DNA of 64,000 nt, taken from assembly GCF_900099905.1 (NCBI RefSeq), contig NZ_FNEE01000014.1:62001-126000 (forward strand), read 5' to 3'. This document shows, in pieces, positions 8,261 through 16,931 of the stretch (position 1 is its first letter; every line of letters begins with the position of its first letter). The position numbers were made by a program, and so were the translations under genes. The stretch is from Mesorhizobium muleiense. GTDB lineage: Bacteria > Pseudomonadota > Alphaproteobacteria > Rhizobiales > Rhizobiaceae. A model generated the notes under the pieces. The model ran no database searches. It worked only from the letters and a program-made list of their open reading frames with translations, and was not told the origin of the DNA.

Positions 8261-10723
8261 TCAGCCGGCCTGATACTCCTGCGACTTGAACGACAGGTGC
8301 TTCACGCCTTCCGGGGCATCCGAGATTTTGCGGATGTTCGCCCAGGTCTGCTTGTAGTTCGGCAGGATCAGCTCATTGGTGCCGGCATTGATGACGTTGC
8401 CCTGCACGCCGGTCGGGAATCCGAACAGCATGAAGGTCTCGCCCTTCCTGGCGCTCGGCGTCGGGTAGACCATCGCCTGGGTCGAGCCGCTCTCGTTGTA
8501 GACCTCGACGAGGTCGCCGTTGTTCACGCCGAGTTCGCTCATGTCGTCCGGGCTCATCTCGATGAACGGATAGGGCCAGCGGTCCATCACGAATTCGCTC
8601 TCCTGGTCCAAAAAGGCATTCTGCCAGACCTGGTTGGCGCGCCCGTTGTTGATGAGGTACTTGTTGTTCTTCTTCTGCTCCTCCTTGCCCGGCGCCTGCA
8701 GGCCGCGCCATTGCGCTTCCATGAAGGTCGCCTTGCCGTCCTTTGTGCCGAACTTGCCGTCGGTATAAAGACGCTTGGTGCCGACGATCTTGCCGTCTTC
8801 GAAACCGGTAGCGGGCTCCTGGAAGCCGTTGTTGCCCATTGCCTTCAGACGCTCATAGGTGACGAATTCGCCGCCTCCGGCATTTTTGTTGTAGCCGTCC
8901 ATGAAGGCGTCTTCCTCGGTCTTCCAGTCGTAACCCTTGAACTGGTCGGCATAGGCATTGTCGCCCATTTCGCGCAGCACCTTCTCCATGTGCTGGGCAA
9001 GCCCGGCGGCGATGAGACAGTCCGGCCTGGCGTTGCCGGGCGGGTCCATGTAGCGCTCGACCAGCCGCATGCGTCGCTCGCCGTTCATCGACGTCAGGTT
9101 CATTTCGCCCGACTCGGCCGCCGGCAGCCAGACATGGCTCGCCGCGCCGATCTTGGACGGGATGATGTCGACGTCGACCGAGAACAGTCCGCCGGCCTTG
9201 ATGGCGGCCAGGATGGCTTCGACCATCGCCTGCCGGTCGCCATACGGCACCTTGCTCATCGCATCCTTCACGATGTCGGTGCGCTTCTTGTAGACCATGT
9301 TGAACTGGTGGGCGTTCAGCGTGGTCTTGTAATGGTCGCAGGCCCAGATGTGATGAACGCCGCCCTTGCCCTCGATCAGCAGCTTGTCGACATAGGCGGC
9401 AGGTCGGCCGACATGCGCGTCGGAGGGACGGACATAGCCTTCCTGGTGGCCGCCCATGCGCACGCAGCCGCCGCCCTCGCGACCGACATTGCCGGTGGCG
9501 AGCGCGACGTTCACCAGCGCGGCATTGGTGCGATAATTGTCGTTGCCCCAGATCAGGCCCTTCTCGTAGGCGAACATGGTGCGTCGACGCTTACCGTCCT
9601 TGGGCTCGGCGATCCATGCCGCCGACTGACGGATCTGGTCGACGGTCAGCCCGGTGATTTTCGCAGCATCTTCAAGCGTGGTCTTGTTGGCGGCGAGCGC
9701 CTTGTCGAAATCTTTGGTCGACGCGTCGATGAAGGCCTTGTCGATCCAGCCTTTGTCGGCAATCTCGGTCAGCCAGGCATTGAACAGCACCATGTCGGTG
9801 CCGGAATTGATGGCAAGGTGCATGAGGTTTTCCTTGCCGGCTTCGGCCTCGGCCGCATTGACCGATACGGTGCGGCGCGGATCGACGAAGATAATGCGTG
9901 CCTTGGCATGCGGTTCGTCCGGAAGCTGCGCCTGTTTTTTCTGCATCGAGGTGCCGCGCAGGTTCGGGACCCAGTGGTTGAGGAAATAGTTGGTCTGCGT
10001 CTCCAACGGATTGTTGCCGACCGAGACAAGCGTATCGGCGAGTTCGGCATCCTCGTAGCAGTTGTTCAGCTCACCGACGCCCATGTCGCGGGTCGCATGG
10101 ACTTCGGAATTGTAGGCCGGCCTGTTGTGGATGCGGATGTTCTTCACCTTCATCGAGCCGAAATAGAGTTTTCCGGTGCCCCAGGTGTTTTCGTAGCCGC
10201 CGGCCGAACCGCCGTGATCGAAAACGGAGACGAACAGCCCATCCTCGCCCTGATCCTTGACGACGGCGGCGGTGACACGAGCAACGAGATCGAGGGCATC
10301 TTCCCAGGAGGTCGGTTGCATCTGGCCGTAGCGCCAGACCATTGGATCGGTGAGACGTTGCTGCTGCGAGCCGCGGGCGGTCGAGTAACGCAGCTCGCCC
10401 ATGCGGGCGCCGCGCACCGAGCCGAGGCCGGAATTCACTTCGCAGTCGTGGTCCGGCTTGATGACGATGTGGACGTCCTTGCCGTCCTGCTTGACGATGT
10501 TGTACATCGACGGCGCGTACCAGGCGTCGGTCTCGGCACCCTGCTGCTCGGCGAGATCGACGCCGAACACATTCGAGGCGGCATCGGTGCCGCCCTGCTT
10601 GTTGGTCGGCCAGGTGTAGGCGTGATAGCCGCAGCCGACGATGCAATAGTGGCAGGTGACGTTGTGCTTCTTGGCATCCGCCGGAATGATCGGCAGGCGG
10701 TCGATGTGACGTTTGTAGGCCAT
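8261..10723 (-). CDS. aioA: Arsenite oxidase large (molybdopterin) subunit
   Basis: Catalytic periplasmic subunit oxidising arsenite to arsenate. The 820-residue length matches AioA. The N-terminus has C24-x2-C27-x3-C31 (CHYCIVGC), the [3Fe-4S] ligation pattern of AioA. The later bis-MGD regions LVSVGNNPLETQTNYF and IIFVDPRRTVSVNAAEAE are recognisable. It has no signal peptide of its own and is exported with the TAT-bearing AioB. ATG at 10723 has a GGGAGGATC site that overlaps the aioB stop. The electron-acceptor cytochrome and moeA genes that follow aioA in several relatives are absent here; the next gene is convergent xylB. Confidence 0.96.
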   Translation of the reverse strand: MAYKRHIDRLPIIPADAKKHNVTCHYCIVGCGYHAYTWPTNKQGGTDAASNVFGVDLAEQQGAETDAWYAPSMYNIVKQDGKDVHIVIKPDHDCEVNSGLGSVRGARMGELRYSTARGSQQQRLTDPMVWRYGQMQPTSWEDALDLVARVTAAVVKDQGEDGLFVSVFDHGGSAGGYENTWGTGKLYFGSMKVKNIRIHNRPAYNSEVHATRDMGVGELNNCYEDAELADTLVSVGNNPLETQTNYFLNHWVPNLRGTSMQKKQAQLPDEPHAKARIIFVDPRRTVSVNAAEAEAGKENLMHLAINSGTDMVLFNAWLTEIADKGWIDKAFIDASTKDFDKALAANKTTLEDAAKITGLTVDQIRQSAAWIAEPKDGKRRRTMFAYEKGLIWGNDNYRTNAALVNVALATGNVGREGGGCVRMGGHQEGYVRPSDAHVGRPAAYVDKLLIEGKGGVHHIWACDHYKTTLNAHQFNMVYKKRTDIVKDAMSKVPYGDRQAMVEAILAAIKAGGLFSVDVDIIPSKIGAASHVWLPAAESGEMNLTSMNGERRMRLVERYMDPPGNARPDCLIAAGLAQHMEKVLREMGDNAYADQFKGYDWKTEEDAFMDGYNKNAGGGEFVTYERLKAMGNNGFQEPATGFEDGKIVGTKRLYTDGKFGTKDGKATFMEAQWRGLQAPGKEEQKKNNKYLINNGRANQVWQNAFLDQESEFVMDRWPYPFIEMSPDDMSELGVNNGDLVEVYNESGSTQAMVYPTPSARKGETFMLFGFPTGVQGNVINAGTNELILPNYKQTWANIRKISDAPEGVKHLSFKSQEYQAG

Positions 10724-10737
10724 GATCCGATCCTCCC

Positions 10738-11265
10738 TTAAAGCACGTTGCTCAGACGGCCGTAGAGCAGCTCGTCCAGGCCCTCGGCATAGATGTCGCC
10801 CTTGTCGTCGATGCGGAGCGCATATTGCGGCAGGTTGGCGGTCGACTGCCCCCAGATCTGTTGCCCGCCGGCATCCGCGTCGAAGCGCGAATAATGGCCG
10901 GGGCAATTGAACGAGTGGTCGTCGGCATTGTAGTTGAGCGGGAAGCCCTTGTGCGGGCAGATGGTCGAGAAGCCGACGATGTCGCCGTCAGGGCCGGCGC
11001 CGCCTTCCACTTTCATTCCAAGCTTCAGCAGCACACCGGGCGCGTTCTCATCGGGGTAGCCGACATCGAAAGGCTCGTTCGGCTTCAAATCGGCAATATT
11101 GGCCAGCTTGTTCGACGGGTATTCGACCAGCGCCAGACCGGGTGCAGCCTTGGTCTCGGCTTGTGCCGGCAGCGCCACCGCGGTGGCCACGCCGGCGGCG
11201 GCGAATGCCCCTCCCCTCAAGAATTGACGGCGGCCGACGTCGACCAGCCTGTTGCAGCGATCCAT
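10738..11265 (-). CDS. aioB: Arsenite oxidase small (Rieske) subunit
   Basis: Rieske [2Fe-2S] subunit that takes electrons from AioA and carries the export signal for the complex. The 175 residues start with a TAT signal (GRRQFLRGGAF at 11-21) and probable cleavage after PAQA. Cluster ligands are C103-P-H105 and C121-P-G-H124. F108 and G123 stand where many Rieske proteins have the disulfide cysteines, as reported for the NT-26 enzyme. ATG at 11265 follows GGGAGGAATGC. The gene is first in the aioBA operon behind a sigma-54 type promoter. Confidence 0.96.
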   Translation of the reverse strand: MDRCNRLVDVGRRQFLRGGAFAAAGVATAVALPAQAETKAAPGLALVEYPSNKLANIADLKPNEPFDVGYPDENAPGVLLKLGMKVEGGAGPDGDIVGFSTICPHKGFPLNYNADDHSFNCPGHYSRFDADAGGQQIWGQSTANLPQYALRIDDKGDIYAEGLDELLYGRLSNVL

Positions 11266-11302
11266 GCATTCCTCCCATTGGCGAAATCGCGCAAGCGGTC
11301 TT

Positions 11303-11317
11303 GCAACGCCTGTGCCA
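11303..11317 (-). promoter_or_regulatory. Sigma-54 (-24/-12) promoter of aioBA
   Basis: On the minus strand the bases read TGGCACAGGCGTTGC, that is TGGCAC-N5-TTGC with the GG and GC dinucleotides at canonical spacing. It lies 38 bases upstream of the aioB ATG. This agrees with the NtrC-type activator AioR encoded next door and with the RpoN dependence known for aioBA in Agrobacterium. Confidence 0.88.
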
Positions 11318-11340
11318 ACCGGAGAAGCCGCCGGTTTGAT

Positions 11341-11443
11341 TGAAGCGCGTCGCATTGAACGGATTCATGCGACGCGCTTCAAGTTCTTGTTTTTATGCAT
11401 ATCGTTGCCGCAAAACCGCTGCGCACTTTTGCGCGACATGCAT
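11341..11443. repeat. Rhizobial palindromic intergenic element (RIME-like), copy A
   Basis: It begins with a palindrome of perfect 15-base arms (11341-11355 and 11367-11381, core GAAGCGCGTCGCAT) and continues with a second conserved block around CAAAACCGCTGCGCAC and GCGCGACATGC. A near-identical element lies in opposite orientation at 15355-15461. It resembles the small mosaic elements scattered between genes in Rhizobiales. It sits between the aioB promoter and the end of aioR. Confidence 0.8.
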
Positions 11444-11480
11444 TGGAGAAACTGCTGGAAAGCCAGCACCAAGCGGCCTG

Positions 11481-11502
11481 CATGTTCGGAAATCTGGACA
11501 TG
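11481..11502. promoter_or_regulatory. Candidate AioR enhancer site upstream of aioBA
   Basis: Imperfect palindrome CATGTTC-N8-GGACATG, with one mismatch between arms, lies about 165 bases upstream of the -24 element. This is a usual distance for an enhancer of an NtrC-family activator. Assigned by position and symmetry only. Confidence 0.45.
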
Positions 11503-11518
11503 CTGCACTGCCGAAGGT

Positions 11519-12862
11519 TCAGGAAGTCGAACGCGCCCGATCGGCAACGCCGAGCCGCGTCATCTTCTCCCAAAGCGTCGTTCGCGAGATCGCCAGCAAC
11601 CCGGCTGCTTTTGCGATTTGACCGCCGGTTTCGTCCAGCGCCCGCTCTATCTGCCGCCGCTCCGCGGCATCGCGAACATCGGCCAGCGGCACGAATGCAG
11701 CACTTGCGGGTTTTGCTGTGCGCTCCGGGAACAGGTCGCCGGGCATGATCCATTCACTGGTCGACAACGCCACCGCCCGCTCGACGCGGTTTCTGAGCTC
11801 CCGCACATTTCCGGGCCAGGGATAGGCGAGTGCGGCCTCCTCGGCCAGCGCGCTGAAACCCCGGATCCGGGTATCGGATCGGGTCGCTGCGTTTTCAAGG
11901 AACCTCTCGAGCAGCCAGGTAATGTCCTCATGCCGCTCGCGCAGCGGTGGAATCGTCACCGGCAGGACCGCGAGTCGAAAATACAGATCTTCGCGGAAGC
12001 TCGACCGCCCATCGCGTTGGCCAAGGTCGCGATGCGTGGCGGAAACCACCCGTGCGCCAAACGTGCAGGGCGTCTCGCCGCCGACGCGATTGAAACTGCC
12101 ATCCTCAATGAGCCTGAGCAGTTTTGCCTGAAGCGGCATTGGCATGTCGCCGATCTCGTCCAGGAACAACGTGCCTTTTCCGGCCCGTTCGGCGTATCCG
12201 AGATGCCGCTGCTGCGCCCCGGTAAACGCCCCTTTTTCGTGACCGAAGATCTCGCTTTCCAGCAGTTCGGCCGGGATCGCCGCACAGTTCACCGCGATGA
12301 ACGGCTCCAGGCGCCGAGGCGAGACCTCATGCAGCAGGCGGGCCGCCACTTCTTTCCCGCATCCGGTCTCGCCGGTGATCAGCACCGGAAGATCGTGGCC
12401 CGCGTAACGGCGCAGCAAGTCTTCGGCATGCTGGATGGCCGGCGACTCGCCGAGGAAATAGCCGTTGAGACGAAGCTGGCTATGCGTTGTCCGCCGTGCG
12501 GCATCGATCCTCCGCAAAAATTCATCCATCGCGAACGGCTTGGTCATGAAATCGACGGCGCCGGATCGCATCAACCGGACTGCCTGGTCAATCTCGCCAT
12601 GGCCGGTCACGAAGACAAAGGGTGGCGAATTCGGCAGGTTGGCAAGCTCGCTGAAAACCACTTCGCCGGAAATATCCGGGAGACGGACGTCACAAATCAC
12701 CAGGTCGAGGCAACCGCAGAGGCCTTCAATTCCGGAGATGGCATCTCGCCCTGACTGCCACCAATTCACCTGCCAGCCCTCGAGCTCGAGGCGCTGGACG
12801 ATCGACCCGCCCATGACGGGATCGTCCTCGACGAGGCCTATCCGGGCGCGCTCAGGCGGCAT
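11519..12862 (-). CDS. aioR: Sigma-54-dependent response regulator AioR
   Basis: Cytoplasmic activator of aioBA. Of 447 residues, the N-terminal receiver carries the phospho-acceptor Asp in LVICDVRLPD and Lys in DFMTKPF. A central AAA+ domain has Walker A GETGCGKE, the sigma-54 contact loop GAFTGA, Walker B GTLFLDEIGD and the arginine-finger region FREDLYFRL. A Fis-type helix-turn-helix lies at the C-terminus (ERALDETGGQIAKAAGLL). The start at 12862 overlaps the end of aioS by 11 bases, fitting an aioXSR transcription unit. The intact GAFTGA loop supports a working partner for the sigma-54 promoter before aioB. Confidence 0.95.
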   Translation of the reverse strand: MPPERARIGLVEDDPVMGGSIVQRLELEGWQVNWWQSGRDAISGIEGLCGCLDLVICDVRLPDISGEVVFSELANLPNSPPFVFVTGHGEIDQAVRLMRSGAVDFMTKPFAMDEFLRRIDAARRTTHSQLRLNGYFLGESPAIQHAEDLLRRYAGHDLPVLITGETGCGKEVAARLLHEVSPRRLEPFIAVNCAAIPAELLESEIFGHEKGAFTGAQQRHLGYAERAGKGTLFLDEIGDMPMPLQAKLLRLIEDGSFNRVGGETPCTFGARVVSATHRDLGQRDGRSSFREDLYFRLAVLPVTIPPLRERHEDITWLLERFLENAATRSDTRIRGFSALAEEAALAYPWPGNVRELRNRVERAVALSTSEWIMPGDLFPERTAKPASAAFVPLADVRDAAERRQIERALDETGGQIAKAAGLLAISRTTLWEKMTRLGVADRARSTS

Positions 12863-14309
12863 GGGCTTTGGTGTCCTCCCTGTCGAAGGGAATTGTCAGC
12901 GTGACCGCCGTCCCTCCCCCTCTTTTGGCTGCGATACTGGCACGTCCGCCGAGATCGTCAACCACGCGGCGGACCATCCAGAGGCCGAGACCACGTCCCG
13001 CGCGTACGGCCGGACCGGGATCCTGGTCGATGAGGATCCCCGCGATGTCGGCCGGCATTCCGGTGCCCTGGTCGCCAATTTCGATGTGCAACCGGTCTTC
13101 CCAGCTCATCGCCGTCAGCGAAACCGTCCCGTCTTCCGGAGTGACCGCGCTGGCATTGAGGAGGAGGTTGAGGACTGCCTGACGGACGGGACCGCCTCGG
13201 ATGGGCAATTCCCGCGCACCGTTCCATGCGACGCTAAAGTCCAGCCGCTGCCGCTTGCGGCGCAATTCCGGCTTGAGCAACAGGTGGACATCGTCCAGAT
13301 CGGCAGCCGTCATCGGGCGCTGCGATCGTTCTGGCCGATACGTCGCCAGCGCGGCCTCGACCACGTCGCGAATGCCGGCGAGGCCGCGCTCGATCAGGCT
13401 GATCGACGTGTCGCGAACACCGGGGGTTTCGCCATGGGTCTTCAACGTATCGAGTGCGTTGAACAGGCCGCCAAGCGGATTGTTGATCTCGTGCGCCATG
13501 CCGGAAGCGAGACGCCCGAGGCTCGACAGCTTCTCTTCCTCGGCGAGCTGCATGGCGAGGTTCGCGCGCTCACGCTCGGCATGGACAAGGGCGTTGTAGC
13601 CGCGGAACAGGCCTGCGACCTCGGAGTCCCCGGACGGGATTTCCCGGGACGAGATCGGCTCGGCCGCGCCATGCGCTGCAACGCGCATGTGGTCCTCCAG
13701 CACCCGCATCGGCCCGATCATCTGCCTCACCAGCACGAAGCCGCCCAGCGCGAACAACGCTGCAAGCACGCCATTGGTAATGAGCAGGGTGACCAGGATC
13801 TCACGGCGCTCGGCAAAGAGATGCGAAACATCGAATGTCGCGTGGATGGTCCCGATCGGCTGACCCTGATAGACGAGATCGCGGTGGGCGAACCCGGTCA
13901 ACCTGGCCTCGTCGATGGTGACGACATCCGGCCCATAGCGATTGCGGTAATCGGCCGATAATTCGGAATAGGTCGCGATCCGGTTCGGATCGCTCGCTGC
14001 GAGCACCTTGCCGTCTGAGCCGGTCACCACGGTCTCGATCGGAGCGAGCGATTTATAGGACGCCGAGGACCTGTCGAGCGCGTCGAACACCTCCCAGACG
14101 TCGGCCCGCAACACAGCCGGCACGACCGCTGACGAAAGCCCGTCCAGATAGGTCTCGGCAAGACCGTTGAGGAAGCTTTCCTGTGTCCGCGACAGCCGGC
14201 TGAGCACGCGCTCGGAAATGGCCGCACTGATGACCACCATGAGCAAAGCGACAAGGACCGGCACGCGGTAGGAGACGGGAATCGATCGGAAACGCCAAAA
14301 CAGTTTCAT
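12852..14309 (-). CDS. aioS: Sensor histidine kinase AioS
   Basis: Inner-membrane kinase of the arsenite two-component system. The 485 residues comprise a first membrane helix near residues 14-34 and a periplasmic sensor of about 150 residues. A second helix (TNGVLAALFALGGFVLV) leads into a HAMP segment, then the dimerisation helix with H-box GMAHEINNPLGG, and a C-terminal ATPase domain with GDQGTGMP and GRGLGLWMV. ATG at 14309 overlaps the aioX stop as ATGA, so sensor and periplasmic receptor are coupled. It is expected to be controlled by arsenite-bound AioX and to phosphorylate AioR. Confidence 0.94.
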   Translation of the reverse strand: MKLFWRFRSIPVSYRVPVLVALLMVVISAAISERVLSRLSRTQESFLNGLAETYLDGLSSAVVPAVLRADVWEVFDALDRSSASYKSLAPIETVVTGSDGKVLAASDPNRIATYSELSADYRNRYGPDVVTIDEARLTGFAHRDLVYQGQPIGTIHATFDVSHLFAERREILVTLLITNGVLAALFALGGFVLVRQMIGPMRVLEDHMRVAAHGAAEPISSREIPSGDSEVAGLFRGYNALVHAERERANLAMQLAEEEKLSSLGRLASGMAHEINNPLGGLFNALDTLKTHGETPGVRDTSISLIERGLAGIRDVVEAALATYRPERSQRPMTAADLDDVHLLLKPELRRKRQRLDFSVAWNGARELPIRGGPVRQAVLNLLLNASAVTPEDGTVSLTAMSWEDRLHIEIGDQGTGMPADIAGILIDQDPGPAVRAGRGLGLWMVRRVVDDLGGRASIAAKRGGGTAVTLTIPFDREDTKAHAA

Positions 14310-15202
14310 CCGAACTGCCTCACGATTTCCACCTTGGCCGCAATCGCGTCGAAGTGCGACGGACCGGTTGCCACGAACCCGTCCAGACGAAGCAGGGCAA
14401 GGACCTTGCGACCCTCGGCATCGTCCTGCATGGAAATCAAGGCCAGCTGCAACGCCCTGACGCGTCGATCGTTGGCGACGGACTTCGGCGACGCGATTGG
14501 CGGAAAGCCCAGCCATTCCGACTTGCGCACGATCCTGGTCTGCTTCACCAGATCCGGCTCGGTCTCACGCATGACCTCGTAGACATAGCCGTCGACGCTG
14601 CCCGACTGAGCGAGGCCGGAGGCGACGGCCCTGATGACGTTTCGGTGGCCATAGGTGAAAAAGCTGCGCGCGAAAAAGCTGCCGGCAAGCTGGCGGTTCT
14701 CCGCAAGCAGCGCCCGCGTCACCAGAAAACCCGAATTTGAATCAGGATCCGAGAACGCATGGACGTCGCCTTTCAGTCCGGCCCAGTCATCCACTTTACG
14801 GTCGGCCGAAGCGATCAGGTACGATTGGTAGAGCGGCTTGCCGTGCCAGACCGGGGCTGCGACAAGGTCGAGATCGGCCTTGAACTGCACGTAGGGATAG
14901 CCGCAGATCCATGCCGACTGGATCTGGCCGGAAACCAGCAGCGCGGTGATCTCCTGATAGGTGCGGCGCGTCACGAGCTCGATCCGGCCACCGATCCTGG
15001 CGCTGAGATAGCTGCGCAGATGGCCAAGCAGTTCGAGATCGTTCGAGAGGAAGACCGGCGTCAGGCCGAATTTGAAACTCTCTTCTTCGGCGCCAAGCGC
15101 AACGGGGGCGAAGACCGCACCCGAAACGGCGGCCGCAATCAGATCACGCCGTGTGATCGGAACGCCGTCGGTGGCCCTGTGCGGGTTGCCTAGGTTCCTC
15201 AA
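14306..15202 (-). CDS. aioX: Periplasmic arsenite-binding protein AioX
   Basis: Periplasmic receptor of the PhnD-like phosphate/phosphonate-binding family that senses arsenite for AioS. A twin-arginine-like leader (TRRDLIAAAVSGAVF) with probable cleavage after ALGA precedes KFGLTPVFLSNDLELL. A single central cysteine in SAWICGYPY corresponds to the Cys needed for arsenite sensing in Agrobacterium AioX. The start is uncertain. TTG at 15202 has GGGAGG six bases before it and gives 298 residues; ATG at 15250 gives 314 but lacks a ribosome site. It is first of aioXSR. Confidence 0.9.
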   Translation of the reverse strand: MRNLGNPHRATDGVPITRRDLIAAAVSGAVFAPVALGAEEESFKFGLTPVFLSNDLELLGHLRSYLSARIGGRIELVTRRTYQEITALLVSGQIQSAWICGYPYVQFKADLDLVAAPVWHGKPLYQSYLIASADRKVDDWAGLKGDVHAFSDPDSNSGFLVTRALLAENRQLAGSFFARSFFTYGHRNVIRAVASGLAQSGSVDGYVYEVMRETEPDLVKQTRIVRKSEWLGFPPIASPKSVANDRRVRALQLALISMQDDAEGRKVLALLRLDGFVATGPSHFDAIAAKVEIVRQFG

Positions 15203-15317
15203 CAATCGCCTCCCGACCGGAGCGAGAGCGCGCCCGGTCGATCCGATCATATCCGAAAATGCAGAAGTGCAGGAACTGCAAAAAGAAGCCGGATTTTGGG
15301 CCGAATTTTGAAGCGAG

Positions 15318-15345
15318 CCGACGCATCCCGTCTGGGATGCGTCGG
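15318..15345. terminator. Hairpin between pfpI-like gene and aioX
   Basis: Perfect 12-base arms CCGACGCATCCC and GGGATGCGTCGG with a GTCT loop. It lies downstream of the leftward PfpI-like gene and upstream of aioX. It could stop transcription from the former, although no T-tract follows. Confidence 0.5.
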
Positions 15346-15354
15346 ACGATTGAC

Positions 15355-15461
15355 TCAAGCATGTCGCGCAAAAGTGTGCAGCGGTTTTTGCGATAACGAC
15401 ATGCAAAAACAACAACCTAAAGCGCGTCGCATGAGGCCGGTCAAACGTGACGCGCTTTAGG
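15355..15461. repeat. Rhizobial palindromic intergenic element (RIME-like), copy B
   Basis: Inverted copy of the element at 11341-11443. It carries the blocks GCATGTCGCGCAAAAGTG and GCAGCGGTTTTTGCG followed by a palindrome with arms CCTAAAGCGCGTC (15416-15428) and GACGCGCTTTAGG (15449-15461). The stop codon of the PfpI-like gene (15457-15459) lies inside the right arm. The two copies bracket aioX, aioS and aioR exactly. Confidence 0.8.
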
Positions 15462-16050
15462 TGTGGCGTATTTCCGTCCCCAGCACCTTCAGGCACTCGC
15501 GGATGAACGCGGCTAGTGCCGTCCAGCCCTTTGCCGAGACCATCGTTCCATCGACATAGGCCTCGGTCGGGGACAGGTCGATATAGGTTCCACCGGCGAG
15601 GGTCACTTCCGGCTCGCAGGCGGCCAGCGCACCTACTTTCTTGCCACGCACGACGCCGTCGACGGCGATCAGGATCTGGACGCCATGGCAGATCGTAAAG
15701 ATCGGCTTCTGGTTTTCGTGGAAATGGCGGACGATCGCCTGCACGCGCTTGTCCGTGCGGATGTACTCGGGGCCTCGGCCGCCCGCGCAATAGACGGCAT
15801 GATACTGGTCGAGCTGTCTTTCCGCCTCCGAAAAGGTCTTGTTCAGCAAAGCATAGTGGCCGGGTTTTTCGGTGTAGGTCTGGTCACCTTCGAAATCGTG
15901 AAGCGACGTCTTGATCAGGTCTCCGGCGTTCTTGTCAGGACAGACAACGTGGACGATGTGGCCGACCGCCTCCATCGCCTGCTGATAGACGAAGATCTCG
16001 TATTCCTCGGTAAACTCACCGGTCAACATCAGTATTTTCTTGCCTGGCAT
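15457..16050 (-). CDS. DJ-1/PfpI family protein
   Basis: A 197-residue class I glutamine-amidotransferase-like protein. The nucleophile elbow is TICHGVQIL with Cys near residue 120, and the family features CAGGRGPEYIR and an acidic residue early in the chain (TGEFTEEYE) are visible. Family members act as deglycases, chaperones or glyoxalases, so the substrate is unknown. ATG at 16050 has a GAGGAA ribosome site. The stop codon lies within a palindromic intergenic element, so the last residues may have been altered by its insertion. It is separated from the divergent alcohol dehydrogenase operon by the GntR gene. Confidence 0.8.
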   Translation of the reverse strand: MPGKKILMLTGEFTEEYEIFVYQQAMEAVGHIVHVVCPDKNAGDLIKTSLHDFEGDQTYTEKPGHYALLNKTFSEAERQLDQYHAVYCAGGRGPEYIRTDKRVQAIVRHFHENQKPIFTICHGVQILIAVDGVVRGKKVGALAACEPEVTLAGGTYIDLSPTEAYVDGTMVSAKGWTALAAFIRECLKVLGTEIRHT

Positions 16051-16229
16051 GGTCGGTTCCTCGTTTTGTGAAGGGAAGGGTCTTGTGAATTGAAGGCGGG
16101 CGGGCCTTGCGCTCGCCCGGCGGCGCGGGTCTCAGAAATGGCGATCCGCCCCGGGCGTTTGCTTGCCTGATCGACGGTGCGTTCAGCTTGACGGCGCCGC
16201 TCCCGACGGTGACGAACATCGTGCCAGCC

Positions 16230-16931
16230 TCAATCGAACGCCGGCAACAAACGATCACGGGAATGCTCGATATGACGGCGCATCGCCTGTTCCGCCGCAG
16301 CGGGGTCGGAGGCGGCGAAGGCGGCCAGGATGGCCTGATGCTCGTCGAGCGCTTCCTCGGTGACGCGCGAATGGAACATCAGGCGGAAGATGTGGAAGTG
16401 GGTATGCTGGAACGCGAGCGTCTCGCGCACGAGGCCATTGTTGGCAAATTCCATGATCCGGTCGTGGAAAATGGCGTCCTGCCGCGCGAAGTTGGAGTAA
16501 CGCAGGCGTTCATCCTTGCCTTCGCGGCGCGCCATGCCCCCTGCGGACTCCTCAAGCACCGCAAGTTTCGTCTCATCCATCAATGCGGCTGCTTTGGCCG
16601 CCGCATGCGGCTCGAGCAGCAGGCGAAGCTCATAGAGTTCGTCAAATCGGCGCCTGGTTATCTGCGGCGCGGCGCGGTAGCCGATCAAATGTGTCTTCAG
16701 CACAAGGCCTTCGCCTTCGAGGCGGCCAAGCGCTTCACGGATCGGCGTGTGGGATACGTCGAGCTCCTTGACCAGGCTGTCGACGGTGATCCGTGCGCCA
16801 GGCGCGATCTTCAGCGCCATGAGTTGCGCGAAGATCGCTTCATAGACGTCCTCAACCAGGCTGGTGGATCGCTGGATGCGCCCGCTGGCGGGGTCGACTT
16901 CTCGGGAATTGCTTGCGTTCGTGACCTGCAT
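16230..16931 (-). CDS. GntR family (FadR/FCD) transcriptional regulator
   Basis: A 233-residue regulator with an N-terminal winged helix-turn-helix (ITVDSLVKELDVSHTPIREAL, residues about 45-75) and an all-helical FCD ligand-binding domain. The domain includes the metal/ligand histidines in FHDRIMEF and the C-terminal HIEHSRDRLL. It is transcribed away from the iron alcohol dehydrogenase operon across a 146-base AT-rich gap, so that operon is its likely target. A GAGGC site precedes ATG 16931. The effector is probably a carboxylic acid, as for other FCD proteins; which one is not visible. Confidence 0.88.
   Translation of the reverse strand: MQVTNASNSREVDPASGRIQRSTSLVEDVYEAIFAQLMALKIAPGARITVDSLVKELDVSHTPIREALGRLEGEGLVLKTHLIGYRAAPQITRRRFDELYELRLLLEPHAAAKAAALMDETKLAVLEESAGGMARREGKDERLRYSNFARQDAIFHDRIMEFANNGLVRETLAFQHTHFHIFRLMFHSRVTEEALDEHQAILAAFAASDPAAAEQAMRRHIEHSRDRLLPAFD

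Noticed and set aside
8210..10741. Long open frame of 843 codons on the plus strand, antisense to aioA.
   Set aside because: It mirrors aioA codon by codon in GC-rich DNA, shows low-complexity Arg/His/Asp/Val-rich sequence and has no family motifs; aioA is certain.
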